NCBI GenBank assembly: GCA_024291935.2
Contig: CM044314.1
Span: forward strand, 25,208,001-25,272,000
Direction of reading: 5' to 3'
Source: Okapia johnstoni
Taxonomy: Eukaryota; Chordata; Mammalia; Artiodactyla; Giraffidae
Length of the DNA: 64,000 nt
The position numbers and the translations under genes were made by a program. The notes under the pieces are model-generated. The model had not been told where the DNA came from. It searched no databases and saw only the letters and a list, made by a program, of their open reading frames with translations. This document shows positions 40,351 through 55,930 of the stretch, piece by piece (the stretch's first letter is position 1; the number at the start of each line of letters is the position of its first letter).

Positions 40351-40587
40351 AACATAAATATAAGTAAAAAAAAAAAACGATGTCAGCTATATAGAGACAT
40401 TTGCAGGATTTTAGAGTATTTCTATCTGAACTCTGATTCATTTACATTTAATTGTTCTATTTATAAAATCCTTTCTATAAACCCACTGGAAAATCTATCT
40501 AACTTTTCAAATTCTCAAGTATCACTTTCTTAGGGTGAGGGTCGAGAAAATGGGTAAAGGAAATCAAAAGGTACAAACTTCCAGTTA

Positions 40588-40809
40588 TAGCTGACCCTGA
40601 ACAACCGGGAGGGAGGTGTTTATGGGCACCAATCCTCCACAGTCAAAAATCTGTGTATAACTTTATAGTTAGTCCTCCATCCATGGTTCTGCATTCACTG
40701 ATTCAACCAACCACAGATTTGGTTGTAGGACTGTAATATTTGCTACTGAAAAAAATCCACATATAAGTGGAGCTGCACTGTTCAAACTTGTGCTATTCAA
40801 GGGTCAGCT
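40588..40809 (+). mobile_element. MER2/Tigger-like DNA transposon
   Basis: 222 bp with terminal inverted repeats (AGCTGACCCTGAACAAC at the left; the right end reads the complement of AGCTGACCCTTGAATAG). Non-autonomous, internally deleted. Confidence 0.7.
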
Positions 40810-40810
40810 C

Positions 40811-40945
40811 TATTTGGAGGAGGGCATGGCAACACACTCCAGTATTCTTGCCTGGAGAATCCCCATGAACACAGGAGCCTGGCGGGCTACATACAGTCCA
40901 TGGGGTTGCAAAGAGTCGGACACCACTGAGAAACTAAGCACAGTA
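40811..40945 (+). mobile_element. Bov SINE lacking the tRNA-like head
   Basis: Plus-strand body only, beginning GGAGGAGGGCATGGC, placed immediately after the DNA transposon. Confidence 0.8.
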
Positions 40946-41019
40946 CACTTGAAAGTTGCTGAGAGGGCTTAAAAATTCTCATCATAAGAAAAAAAAAAAG
41001 TATAACTATGTATGGTGAT

Positions 41020-41140
41020 GAAAGTTAACTAGACTTACTGTGGTGATCATTTCAAAATATATAAATATAATGAATCATTATGCTATGCACCTGAAACTAA
41101 TATAATGCTGTATGTCCACTACATCTCAATTTTTTAAAAA
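41020..41140 (+). repeat. L1 3' terminus
   Basis: GTGATCATTTCAAAATATA block and poly-A-like end. Confidence 0.6.
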
Positions 41141-41429
41141 AAGTAACTCCTCTTCATATTACGAGGCATTTATTTCTGTGGTCAATTTCTTACTAAGACT
41201 AGAATGTGTAGTATCTTTTAATTAATTTCTGTCCACTGCATGAATTCTCATCGTATAAAACAAAATGAAGAGCACTGTGGGTCTAGAAATATATTAGAGA
41301 GAAGGTATATATATGTATGTATCTTATTTAGAAAACTAAGTTGCAATTCTTTTTAATTGCTTCTCTTCCTGTTTCAAACATTTATATGGCTTTACTAAGG
41401 CCCAAAGCCTAGAATTCTCTACTTGTTAT

Positions 41430-41625
41430 CACCAGGATTTCCTAGCACTGGCACTGCTGATATTTGGGAATGGGTAATTCTTTACTGTGGGGCTGAACTG
41501 TGCATTGTAGAACATTTAGCAGCATCCCTAGCCTGCAGCTGAAATGCCTTCAGTTGTGACAATCAACAATGTCTCTAGACATTGTCAAAACCACCAGTCC
41601 CCAGCCCCAGTTGAGAACCACTCAC
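41430..41625 (+). mobile_element. MER5A-like hAT transposon
   Basis: Blocks GCATTGTAGAACATTTAGC, CAGTTGTGACAATCAAC and CAGTTGAGAACCACTC are characteristic of MER5A. Confidence 0.78.
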
Positions 41626-43130
41626 TACTCTTCACTGACTAAACAGACTGTCCTGTGGCATCAAAGAACGTTCCAAACACTGACTGGGGAAAAGGATGTA
41701 AAGGAGCCCCAGCTTCCATTAAACTCCTTAAAGGATTCCATTCTTTTCTGTTATATTCACTCCTCCATGCCTGGCCTGTAACAGGCACTCAATATTTGCT
41801 AAAGGGAGAGTGAATCATCATTGGGAACAAGTCAGAAAAGAGAGTATGAGAAACTTAAGGTGAGAAAATAAATCTTACTTAATGGCCATTGACCCAGGTT
41901 TTAAAAGAAAATAATTACATTTGTCTGCCTATATAAATAGAACAAGGCAAATGTAAGATTAACAAGCTGAATGCCTATTACTAAACATACATGAGGAGTA
42001 AAATTAGTCCCCAGTCTCAAGTAGCTTATAGTTAGTGGGAGAGATACATACACAGGTAGCTATAATCAAGCTTTTGAGATGGGCTTTGTGGTAGAAGTAA
42101 AATTCTAACAAGCAAAAGGTTTCTGGTTTCTGGAAAGAGGGACAAGAGGGAGCAACATCAGCAGTTAGCAAACAGTGAACAGTCTGGCTGGGAACATTTT
42201 AAAAGTATAACAGAAGAACTGTGAATGTGATAGAAGGTAGAATGGATTCAGATTGCAGGAGGATCTAAAAGCCTGAATAGTAAGTCTGGATTAAGGGTTC
42301 TGCTCTAGTCGTTGCCAGAAGAGTGATTCACCTGACGACCCTGCAGGCTGCTCTGACACCGTGTGCAAGACGAGTTCCACTGCTGACACCAGGCGTGGGG
42401 GCCCGGTCAGATCCAGAGGCAATCCAGACTACCACCCACAGTAAAGACACAATTTAATATAATGATATTTACCCTTGGTATATGTCTTGCATTCCACTTT
42501 TTATTCTGTTTTATTCTGTGTCAACTTTTCTAAATGCCAATAAACACCCAATAATTCGGGTGTCTGCAAGGCACTTACGCCTTTTCGGTAAATTTGGTGA
42601 GTTCATATGTTGGGGATACTAGAAATGAGGAAGCGAAGTGTGAGAGGCTGCTGGGCTAGAACTGACGTGTCATACTGCAGGGAGTGGAGGATGGAATGAT
42701 AAAAATGCCAAAGATGATTCTAGGGTGGTTAAGTGTAACTTTGAAGTGGGTGACCATGAGGTTCAAACCAGTTAGGGCTAAAAGTGAAACCAGAACAGAC
42801 CGGGAGAAGAGAAAATTGTGGAAAGTGAAAAACGAATTAAAGATACATCAGCAGCAGTCAGATTCTGGGGGGGACATGCCATTTGAAGTCTTATCATTCT
42901 TCCTGATAATCATGGGGAACAAACTCGAGGGTAGCTAAAGTGAAATTACAACAGCCACTAGAGGTGAGTAATCTGAGGCCAGATGAGAGATGAAAATAGT
43001 TTGTGTGTTGAATGGGATACTGTAGAAATAATCTCTAAGTGTATAAAACTAGCTAAACTAGCTGCTCAAGTCTTTGAGAACAGTAAAACGGTGCACTGCA
43101 ATCTGTCAAAAGCTGAAAGAGTATGTACAT

Positions 43131-43327
43131 AGTTTTGTTTTTAATTGCTAAGTCGTTCCCAACTCAAATTTTGAGAGCCCCATGTACTGCAACCCGCCAG
43201 GCTCCTCTGTCCATGGGATTTCCTAGGCAAGAATACTGGGGTGGGTTGCCATGTCCTTCTGCAGAGGATCTTCCCAACCCAGGGACTGAACCCACAATTC
43301 TTTGCCACTGAGCCACCAGGGAAGCCC
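43131..43327 (-). mobile_element. Bov-tA SINE
   Basis: Minus-strand copy ending GAGCCACCAGGGAAGCCC. The next SINE, 70 bp away, has the opposite orientation. Confidence 0.85.
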
Positions 43328-43395
43328 TTTCTGTTATATACTCTTCTCATAATCCCCAGTATTATCTCTTTTGAGGTTGATACTATGCACATACA

Positions 43396-43603
43396 GACTT
43401 CCCTGGTGGCTCAGTGGTAAAGAATCTTCCTGCAATGCAGGAGATGTGGGTTCAATCCCTAGGTTGGGAAGATCCCCTGGAGAAGGAAATGGCAACTCCA
43501 CTCCAGTACTCTTGGGAAATTGAAACTACATGGACAGAGGAGCCTGGTGGGCTACAGTTCATCAGGTTGCAAACGAGTTGGACACAACTTAGAAACTAAA
43601 CAA
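43396..43603 (+). mobile_element. Bov-tA SINE
   Basis: Plus-strand copy from ACTTCCCTGGTGGCTCAG to GACACAACTTAG. Confidence 0.86.
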
Positions 43604-44194
43604 CAATAAAACAGAAAAGTTCCAGAGAATTATGGCATTTATGGAAAGTTATATTTCAGTAACTCCAGGAAATGGAAGTGCTTTGATAAACAAAAAGGGT
43701 TCAACAAGGCAGAAGAGGCAGTGGGCTTTGATAAGTCTAACTTTAATTGCAAAAAAGGCCCGAAGTGGGGAGATTTAGAAATAGGTGGTAACTGTTGAGA
43801 AATATCAGTGCTTAAGTCACAAATTGGTGTCTTAAGAGCCGAATCTAACCTGGAGTCCGTTTTGCCTGGCTCAAAGGTGTTTTTTAAATGGGATGATTTC
43901 AAATAAAAATCTGGATTTCTGACTTCCTTGAAAAAAATCTTAAGGTCTGGCAAAGTTGCCTCTATAGTCTTGTAAGGCTTTTAAAATGTGCACACTCTTG
44001 GATCCACCAAGTATGTGTGTCATACCATTTGTAGGAGATGGATAAATTATGGAACACTATGGCATTAAAAAGAATCAGAACTGTAAGTATAGACATGAAA
44101 AGACTTTTTATATAAAGAAAGCAAATTGCCGAATAATGTAGGGATCACATTAATGTTAAAACTAAAACTACTATGATAATATATGATATATAAA

Positions 44195-44545
44195 ATATAC
44201 ATAGGGAGCTGCTGTGGAAAACAGTATGGTGACTCCTTGAGAAATTAAACATAAAAAAACCAAATGATCCAGCAATTCCACTCCTAGGTACATATCCCAA
44301 AGAACTGAAAACAGGGACTCCCAAAAGATTTTTGCACAACCATGTTCACAGGAGCACTATCCATTAGTGCTATTCATCTGGCTATTTCACAATAGCCAAA
44401 AGGGGAAGTAACCCAAGAATCCATAAAGTGAATGTGGTTCATCCATACAACAGAGTATTACTCAGACAGAAAAAAGGAAGGAAATTCTGACACAGTGTTA
44501 TAATATGGATGAACCTTGAAGACATTAGGCTAAATGAAATAAACC
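44195..44545 (+). repeat. L1 3' UTR fragment
   Basis: GGAGCTGCTGTGGAAAACAG, then CCAGCAATTCCACTCC blocks on the plus strand. Confidence 0.7.
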
Positions 44546-45589
44546 AGTCACCAAACTGGCACACTTGAAGATAATATTTTTAAATGAGTATTTTAAATGG
44601 ATGGCTGGTTTGACTTATAATGTGGTCAATTTAGAATTCTAAGTATTCCCTGATCAGTTAGTGATCTTTAAGAATAAAAGTATAGCACTAGTTTTCAGTG
44701 TCTCCTGGATAGAAACTGTGCTACCTAGCAAAAGCATTTTTGCTATCAGATCTGACCTGAGAGTGAACTGCAGGTAGGCACACCCCTAGAGCATTCTTAC
44801 ACAATGAAACTGAACTTTGACTTCAGCACACTACTTCCCTCTTAAAGAGGTTACCTTTCCCCAGACACTGCTCAGTCAGCAATCCCACTTCTTGCCATAT
44901 AAAATTGGCAACAAAACACTGAGGGCTAAATGAGACAGCACCAGGACAGAGAACCTAGCAGGGAACTGGCACCCTACAGAGTAGCCCTCTACCCCCATCA
45001 AGTACACAAAGAAAGATCATCACCACAGGATCTCAGGCCACAGTCTAATCTCACATTCTTCCAGTGACTTAAAACACCAGCTTTGCTTTATGTGAGATCT
45101 CAGTGAATACACAAGGACTTCATTATAAACCTGCACACCAACACCACCACAAGTCTTGAGGCAGAAACATTTAGGAAAGTTCCAGGGATTTAATGCCACC
45201 AAGATTTTTAAGTAAACATCAGTCCTCACTAAGTTTCAAAGGTTATGATGACTCAAGGCACACAAGAGGAAATGCTCCTAGTAAGGAACAGAAGCCAAAT
45301 TCAGGCCAGGCAGTTTAATGACCTGAACAAAATTAGCTGATGTGTGGGCCAACTTCTAATGATTAAAGAAATACAATTATTACTCTAGTGACGACATACT
45401 CTTCTAAGCCAAAAAACATTTCTCAAAGCAAAGCTGACAGGAAATTAAGCCTTTCTGCCAGTTTACAGAACCCTGGAGAAGGCCAATACAATGGTAGATT
45501 TTTATAAGAAAAATGTTTCATATGCCCAACATTATATATGGTGAGATGCTTGTGTAAATTGCTTTGCCAACTTTTACTTAATCTTTTTT

Positions 45590-46240
45590 TATTAAAAAAA
45601 ATTATACAATAAAATTAACTTTTATTTACTTTTGATGTATAGTTCTACAATTTTAAAACATGCTACCACCATAACCATCAGGCTACAGAACAGTCCATCA
45701 CTTCAAAAAGCTCCCTCCTATTGTCCCTTTATATTCACACCTTCGTGTAAACTGCCATCTGGTCCCCATCTCCAGCCTTATCTGCGAGAGAATGTCACAT
45801 AAGTAGAATCATACCTTTTGAGCCTGGCTTCCTTTTGTGTTATCAGTAGTTTCTCCCTTTTTACTGCTAAGTAGTATTGCACGGTACCCTAGCTTAACTA
45901 TTTACCTATTAAAGGATATTTTGGTTGTTTCCAGTTTGAGCTATTATGAACAAAACTACTATGACCAATCAAGTATAGTTTTTCTGTGAATAATAGTTTC
46001 ATTAGGAAAATACCCAGGATTACAACTGCTGGATCATATGGTAAACTCCATCTTATAAGAAACTAAGGGAACTATTTTTCGGGGTGGCATACCATCTTGC
46101 ATTCCCACCAGCCATGTGGGACGATTCCAGTTGCTCAGCATTCTTGCCAGCATTCTGGCATTGCCGGAATTACTTATTTTAGCCATTCTAACAAGTATAT
46201 AGTGATATGCCATCATGGTTTTAATTCACTTAACCATTTT
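45590..46240 (-). repeat. old L1 3' region
   Basis: About 650 bp of diverged minus-strand L1M-like sequence (CTGGATCATATGGTAAAC; GCATTCCCACCAGC). Confidence 0.7.
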
Positions 46241-47554
46241 CATAGGCATTTTTCTAAAAAACAGTACATGCTGCTTCACTTCCTTAGAGAATGCTGAACA
46301 TATATTTTCCCCCAAACCATCTTCATAGAGTAAATCATACTACCCCTCAGGGGCTACTGAAGTACATAGTGTTGTTTTCTTGGTTTCTAAAGGAGCCCCA
46401 GAATTATGTGTGCTTTTTATAGCATTTTCTATCTTCTCCCTTGTAAAGTGTCACTTCTTGCTATTAATGGTGAGCTTGCCTATGCCAGACTTTCCTCTGC
46501 ACCCTTTTCTCAAGCTGAGTTTAGAAACAGGTAACTAAACTTATCAGAATTACATCTGAAAATGAGAGGGCAGTCTACAAGGGAGAAAAGTTGATTCTTC
46601 AATGAGCAAACAGAAAGTTTTTTTTTTTCTTTTTGGATCACTATACCAAAACTTCCTGACCTCTCATTTGGCTGCTAACAAATTTTTAGTAGCTAGATTT
46701 CTTAGGTGTTTTCCAAAAAGATGAGCTTGCCTGGTAAGCATACACCAGGGAACTGAGTCACTACTATATTAAACTGTAAAATTAACATTATGATTCTATA
46801 TCAGGAATTCAAAGTTTATCTAAAGCCAAGTGATTATACACTCAATTTTATCTTGAGTCCAGAAACCTAAGTGGAAGTAATGATCTTAATTCTAGTTTCT
46901 TACTTACTCACACATTGGTCAAAATTCTAAGCACCTAGCAGGTGAGACATTTATAGGGGCGCAAAGAGAAATATCAAGAAATTTTACAAATAAAAAAGTA
47001 TATAGCAGTTCTTTCAAAAGATAGAGACCATGTACAAACACTGAATCTAATCCTAAGTAAAATTTATGATGTTCCTTTGAAAGGCATTGACTAAAAAGCT
47101 CATCTTTTCAGTAGTAAGTAGTTTCCATCTCCGCATAAGACAAAAGTGTTAACATTCTAAGCATCTTCTGAAGGTGAATCACACTGGGGAATTACACCCT
47201 CTTACTTCTCAGAGAGCCCAGGCTCCAGGGCAGAAAATGCCAGCAGCAGTCCCTTGCTCTCACCCGATCTTCCCCAGGGACGCAGGCTAGGTCTCTGCCA
47301 TATTCACAGACCAATCAGCAGCTCTTCCAGCAGCCTCGACCCGCAGACTTAGAAACCCTGTCACCAATTGCATTAGGATCGGGGTGGGACTTCCGCTATC
47401 ACTTTAGGCTTAACCACCACCATCTCAGCACAGGCAAGAGCAGTCAGGAAGTTCGAATTTCAGAAACTTTGGGATCAAGCACAGTTCAAGCATAAATAAA
47501 GGAATGACAAACACATTGGAAGGCAGAGTGGCCAAAGTCAGAAAAATAAAACAG

Positions 47555-47566
47555 CCCCCCCCCCCC
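47555..47566 (+). repeat. C12 homopolymer
   Basis: Twelve C in a row; the minus strand carries a G run in the FAM120A sense. Confidence 0.9.
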
Positions 47567-48419
47567 AAGAATCGTAAACGAAGAACAATGAAAAACGAAG
47601 CAATCAAAACTCAAGTCAAGGGTCACTGGTTTGCATGTTATCTCTGCCCTGGCTGCTAGGTCCTGAAGCACTCCTTGGCCTGAGTTCAGGGAGGAGCACT
47701 CTGCCAAAAGGACAGCAGAATGCTGGACAGCCAAAGCTCTGATTACCTGAGTGCACAGCCCAAAGTGGTGGAGTTCTTATTGTGCAGAGAGAAATAAATC
47801 CTGGAAACTGATTCACTGACTTTGCCTGACTCTGGACTACTCTTGTCACATCAGACACACAGAACCAAAGACTTTTCCACGCAGACTAAATCATAGCCCT
47901 GACAATATTCCATCATGTCAAACTATATGATTCTTTGAAAACCAACACACAAAAATCCGACAATTTCTCTAAAAACTGTTACCTTACTGGGAACCTGGAC
48001 CCAGCCCTGCGTTCTCAAGAGAAAGCAAACTTCACACACCTTGCCCAGGTCGAACCGGGGTGACAGCAGTAGGCAGACCTTCTATCCACCCTCAGTGACT
48101 GGAGACTCCTTCCTGTCTCCATCTAGCCCACTTGCTCCCACAAAAAACCTGTTGCTGTTCCAAAATCGAAAACCAGCGTCTCATAAAAGTTCAGGTTAGT
48201 AATATGCCTGCTTCAAAGTGTGGAGGCATACTCGGGATCTCAGCGAGTGGCACTGCACCTTCCAAGCTTGCAGCTATCCGCTGGTCCTACGGTTCTCGGC
48301 CGGCCTGGAGCAGCCGAGGTTCCCAGACCCCGCGCACTCGCAGCCGGCCGGGCTCCAGGCGGCGCGTCCATTTTGCAGCAGGTCAGACCTGGAGGGGAGA
48401 GGCGCCTGCGGTCCCCCGC

Positions 48420-51022
<2,603 letters not shown>

Positions 51023-51134
51023 AAACCTCTGTAGAGGAGCAGGCCCATACAGCAGGTGCAGAGCAGATGGAGCCTGCACCCATGCAGGTTCCAAGAAGCC
51101 TCCATACTCTCTTGTCCCCAAAAACGCAAGTTGA
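51023..51134 (+). CDS. FAM120AOS: FAM120AOS coding exon 2 (terminal in this frame)
   Basis: The acceptor CTGTTCTTTTCTGGAG is followed by AAACCTCTG. Joined to the AG at 48969-48970 it completes Arg and continues NLCRGAGPYSRC, then RADGACTHAGSKKPPYSL, to a TGA at 51132. The NLCRGAG continuation matches what I recall of human FAM120AOS directly after the ASAAR segment, which is strong support for this splice. Joined to exon 1 from the ATG at 48744 it gives 112 residues. As I remember it, the human protein runs about 25 residues further, so the TGA looks like an earlier stop in this lineage. The 2.05-kb intron contains the FAM120A promoter and the 36-bp repeat. The 3' end of the transcript is not identified. 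Confidence 0.55.
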
Positions 51135-51204
51135 GTTTTTACATTTCTTATAACTTCACCTCAAATATAGGCCAGTAAGATATATACATAAGTAAAATGC
51201 ACTT

Positions 51205-51441
51205 GATGTGAAGAGCTGACTCATTTGATGCGAAGAGCTGATTCATTTGAAAAGACCCTGATGCTGGGTAAGGAGGAGAAGGGGACGACAGAGGATGAGA
51301 TGGTTGGATGGCATCACCAACTCAATGGACATGAGTTTGGGTGGGCTCCGGGAGTTGGTGTTGGACAGGGAGGCCTGGCATGCTGGGTTCATGGGGTCGC
51401 AAAGGCGTGGACATGACTGAGCGACTGAACTGAACTGAACT
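51205..51441 (+). mobile_element. BovB 3' terminal fragment
   Basis: Last about 215 bp of BovB ending (CTGAA)n, with its first 22 bp tandemly duplicated (51205-51226, 51227-51248). AAAATGC flanks both sides as a probable target duplication. Confidence 0.87.
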
Positions 51442-51814
51442 GAAAATGCTCTTAGTATTTTGATAAGTGTGTTTAATTTTTAAAAAACAAACTTTAGCAA
51501 ATTAAGCCACTTAACTCATACACAAAGTTAGTGGTGAAGCCAGGATCATATGTTATTTAGAAATATAGTTAGTCATTTAAAGCCACATTAAATACTGACA
51601 CCCAGAATATTCAAATTTCCTTCTATAATCCACTGTAGGCTCACACATTTAGGAGCAGTAGTTTTAATCAGTCATTGTAATTGAATCTGTAGCACTGTGC
51701 TCCATGTTTACTCTTCTATGTACTGTTTTTGTTTCATTTAAATGTGCTTGCTTTTAAATACTTTGGTGCCAGTGTTTGGGGTTCTGAGAATTAATTTATT
51801 TTCACTTTAAGGCA

Positions 51815-52045
51815 GTGTAAAGGACTAAGGTTCTGGAATCAGATTACCAAATCTGTCTGGTCCTACCTCTGGGCTCTTGGCGTAAATTACTTAAACTTTT
51901 AAAACCTTGGTTTCTATCATGTGTACAATGAGGGTATTAATAGTACTTATCTTTCAGATTTTTATAAGGATTAAATGAGATAATTTGTGTGCTTGCCACA
52001 CTGCAAATTTTCAATAAATGTTGACTTTTATAACTATTACTTCCA
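51815..52045 (+). repeat. MIR SINE
   Basis: Nearly complete MIR (GGTTCTGGAATCAGA; GGATTAAATGAGATAAT; TTCAATAAATGTTGAC). Confidence 0.78.
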
Positions 52046-52329
52046 CATCCTATAATTGTATTGACTTTATCCTTGAGAACGTGTAACAGTTATCTTACTT
52101 TTTAAAACCTTTAAATTCAGTTTCATAAGTATAAATTCATTTAGGGTTATTTTCCCTATTTAAGTATATGTTCTCATTTAAAAAAAATTAATTCTCTTAT
52201 GTTTTGAGTAACATTATTAGTGGCTGGCAAAATATTTGGCTGACCCATATTTTATATAATCTTCAAATTCAGAAGTTGGTTGAAGCTAAATTTTTTAAGT
52301 GTCAAGGTAAAAGCAAATATCTGTATTTA

Positions 52330-52510
52330 AAATACAGGTTCGATGCATGGTACAGGGTGCTCGGGGCTGGTGCACCGGGATGACCCAGAGGGATAGGATG
52401 GGGAGGGAGGTGGGAGGGGGGTTCTGGAAGGGGAAAACATGTACACCCATGGTGGATTCATGTCAATGTATGGCAAAACAAATACAATATTTAAAAAAAA
52501 GAATTAAAAA
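52330..52510 (+). repeat. ruminant L1 3' UTR
   Basis: G-rich block, then GTACACCCATGGTGGATTC and an A-rich tail. Same family as 22140-22515 and 60200-60390. Confidence 0.7.
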
Positions 52511-53027
52511 AATTTAATAAAATTATAATATCTTCTTGGATTCACAATATATAGTAACTAGTGTTTGGGGACTTTCCTAGTTCCAATCACCTGTATCTTT
52601 GGACTTTTCACTTAGAGCATATGAGAAAACTTTTAATTTCACCAAGAGATTGCCCTACAAGCAAGAAAAAAAACTGAAAAATAAAAACGGTAAAAAAGAA
52701 ATGGCCCCATGATTTATAAAAATTAAAAAAAGAAATTTCAGAAAAAGTTATGATTAAGAAACAAAGAGAACTAGCCCATGGTGTGCAAAATTTACCAATA
52801 TGTGGAAAACCAATGATAGAAATACTTATTTTTAGCTCTTTCACTATTTCAGACAATTTAGTTTTGATCAATTCATCTACTGCCCGAAGGAGGAAAATAT
52901 TACTTATTTTATTTACATGATTCTTTCCAAATTAAAGTGTTTTATAGTAGAATGATAACTTTAATATTAATATTAAATATTCTTAATATTAATATTCTGC
53001 TTAGTTGAGACTTCTATCCAGTAATAA

Positions 53028-53248
53028 GGGGGCTTCCATGGTGGCTCAGATGGTAAAGAATCTGCCTGCAGTGCAGGAGACCCAGGTTCGATCCCTGGGT
53101 CAGGAAGATCCCCAGGAGAAGGGAATGGCTATCCACTGCAGTATTCTTACCTGGAGAATTCCATGGACAGAGGAGCTTGGATGGCTGCAGTCCATGGGGT
53201 CACAAAGAGTTGAACACGACTGAGCAAGTAAGCACAGCACAGCACATT
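53028..53248 (+). mobile_element. Bov-tA SINE
   Basis: Plus-strand full-length copy with target duplication CAGTAATAA at 53019-53027 and 53249-53257. Tail (AGCAC)n. Confidence 0.9.
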
Positions 53249-54167
53249 CAGTAATAAAAGGTTAAGCTTTCAGTATTTCAAGTAAGGTGATTGAGACCCA
53301 TGTGCTTATTAGCATATATTAGGAGAGCAGCAGGCTGGGGCTAAGCATGCAATCTGTGACCCTGGAAGAGAGCAAATTAATCTCTGCTTGGGATTTGAAT
53401 GTGTAACGTTTACCTAGCACTAATCTGCTAATTGATTGTCAATTTAAATTACCTGGAAGAGCATACATGTATCTCTGCAGTCTTGAGGATTTTGTTGTCG
53501 TTGTTTTGGCATTCTGGAATTTAAAACTGCTTTTTGCCTTTAATTCTGTGGATTTAACGTCCTGTTCTCTTCAGAAGTATGAATTCATTTTCTCTTTCAA
53601 GCATATGTTGTAGTTTTAAATTGTACATCAATGGGAAAGCATAAGTGAATTTCATTAAGTGCAGATTTCTCAGGCTTTTCAAGAATAAAGGGAGTTTCCA
53701 AATGTTTGGCTGACAAACATTTGATACAATCAATTCGTTACCATGTCAGCTGAAGAACTGGTTACCATTGCTATACTCATTGATCATTAATTTCCCTTCC
53801 CTAACTCACAACCATCAGGAGTTTTTTGGTGTCCATTCTTTCTAAAATCTGTAAAGAATTGTCTGTGTGCCCTCTCCACCACCTTGGAAATATGCAGAGG
53901 CCTTCCCAGCACTTCCTGGGTATCCAAGACCTCCTGCTCTCCACATCAGCCATTACTGACATGAGCGACTCAGGCATCAGTCTGCCTTGACTCCCACCCT
54001 CACTTCTGGGAGCTGCTAAAGGGTAAGTAGACAAACATCCACAGGGATACTTTGGAAGACAACACTCAGCTGGGCATATATTCTCTCATCTGAATAGAAG
54101 AATTTTACAGTTATCCCTTACTTACTGCCTTATGGAATCTTAAAGTTTTAATTTTTTTTTTTTTTTT

Positions 54168-54277
54168 GCCACACTGCACAATATGCAGGATCTTAGTTCA
54201 CCGACCAGAGATCAGACCCATGCCACGTGCAATGGAAGCTTGGAGTCCTAACCACTGGACCACCAGGGAATCCTTCT
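54168..54277 (-). mobile_element. CHR-type SINE head fragment
   Basis: Minus-strand tRNA-like SINE of the CHR type ending CTGGACCACCAGGGAATCC, with a T run (poly-A complement) at its left. Confidence 0.72.
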
Positions 54278-54413
54278 CTGCCCTCCACAATTCATTTAAT
54301 AAACTAAATTTTATTTTTAAATGATATAAATCAAATGAAAATTTTATTTTTTTAAACCAGGAATTTTCATTCATAAGTACAAAACCATTTTAAATTTTAA
54401 TTATTTAGAGATT

Positions 54414-54744
54414 GTGCTGTGCTTTGTTGTTCATTTATGTCCAACTCTTCGTGACACTATGGACTACAGCCCACCAAGTTCCTCCGTCCATGCGGATTTT
54501 CCAGGCAAGAATACTGGAGTGGGTTGCCATGCCCTCCTCCAGGGGATCTTCCCAACCCAGGGATCAAACCCAGGTCTCCCACATTGCAGGCAGATTCTTT
54601 ACCGACTGAGCCACCAGAGAAGCCCAAGATTACTGGAGTGGGTAGCCTTTCCCTTCTCCAGCGTATCTTCCCAACCCAGGAATCGAACCGGGGTCTTCTG
54701 CATTGCAGGTGAATTCTTTACCAGCTGAGCTACCAGGGTAGCCC
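54414..54744 (-). mobile_element. composite Bov-tA SINE with two tRNA-like heads
   Basis: 331 bp with the same internal junction as the element at 29354 (head, then CCCAAGATTACTGGAGTGGG). Flanked by ATTTAGAGATT (54403-54413) and ATTTAGAGACT (54745-54755). Confidence 0.87.
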
Positions 54745-54755
54745 ATTTAGAGACT

Positions 54756-55036
54756 GCTGCTGCTGCTGCTGCTGCTAAGTTGCTTCAGTTGTGTCCGACT
54801 CTGTGCGACCCCATAGATGGCAGCCCACAAGGCTCCCCTGTCCCTGGGATTCTCCAGGCAAGAACACTGGAGTGGGTTGCCATTTCCTTCTCCAATGCAT
54901 GAAAGGGAAAAATGAAAGTGAAGTCTCTCAGTCGTGTCCAACTCTTAGCGACCCCATGGACTGCAGCCTACCAGGCTCCTCCATCCACAGGATTTTCCAG
55001 GCAAGAGTACTGGAGTGGGGTGCCATTGCCGTCTTC
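54756..55036 (-). mobile_element. Bov-A2 dimeric SINE with (CTG)n end
   Basis: Two head-less SINE monomers on the minus strand, starting with (CTG)n. Right flank ATTTTGAGACT (55037-55047) repeats the left flank ATTTAGAGACT. Confidence 0.87.
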
Positions 55037-55689
55037 ATTTTGAGACTAGTTATCATTAAATGGTCTGTTGCGTTTAATAAAAATGTTTCTGGAAGAAGCA
55101 GTTCTCTCACATCAGAATATGAAAAGCACTCAGGCCTGACAAAGCTGGAACACATGAATCCGACTTCCTCCAGGGAATCTGGAGCTTCAGACAGGTGGGA
55201 GCACGTAGTCATTCTCTGGAAACTGAGCTGAGACGCTCCACACTGACTCTACTGCCAAAGGAAAAGATGAGCTTGGTTTTAGAACTACAAGAATGCCAGT
55301 GCCAATGAAAGACAGAGAGAAAGTTCTGCCTTGAATGCAGATGCCCTCAGGGTGGAGCATTAGCCTGAGCTTGGAAAAGAACTGAAGGCAAGAAACAGCT
55401 CTTCCTCCCCTGCTCACTGCTCACTGCCTCCTCCCCATCCCTTGCTCTTTGCAGATTCCAGGTAGGCGGTAAAGGCAACACTAGCCCACAGTGAGGGACT
55501 GGGGCCTCAGAGCTCCATCTTCCACATCAGTGCAACCTAGAATAAGGATTTTAGCACAGTCATGAGACAATACCTGTTAGTCTATCTTATAACAGATACC
55601 TCTAGTTTTGTCAAACCAAGAAGCACTATAAATGTCATATTTTAAAATAAAAATTTCCATGTCACTAAAAAGATTATATGCTCAATAAT

Positions 55690-55930
55690 CTCACCCTAAC
55701 ATTTATGTTCCTTGAGCTATACTATTCAATAGAACTTTCTGTGATGAAGGAAGTGAGCTGTACTGTCTAACATGGTAGCCACTAGCCATAGGTGGCTATT
55801 GAGTATTTGATGTGTATAACTTAGGAACTAAATTTTTAATTTTATTTAACTTTAAGTTAAACAGTAATATGTGACTAGTGCATACTGTAGCAAAAGAGCT
55901 GAATTCCTAACTAACTGAGCAGTTGCATCA
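55690..55930. repeat. MER-type DNA transposon fragment, family uncertain
   Basis: Contains ACATGGTAGCCACTAGCC followed by GTGGCTATTGAGTA and an AT-rich middle, a pattern known from small mammalian MER elements. I cannot name the family with confidence. Confidence 0.45.
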
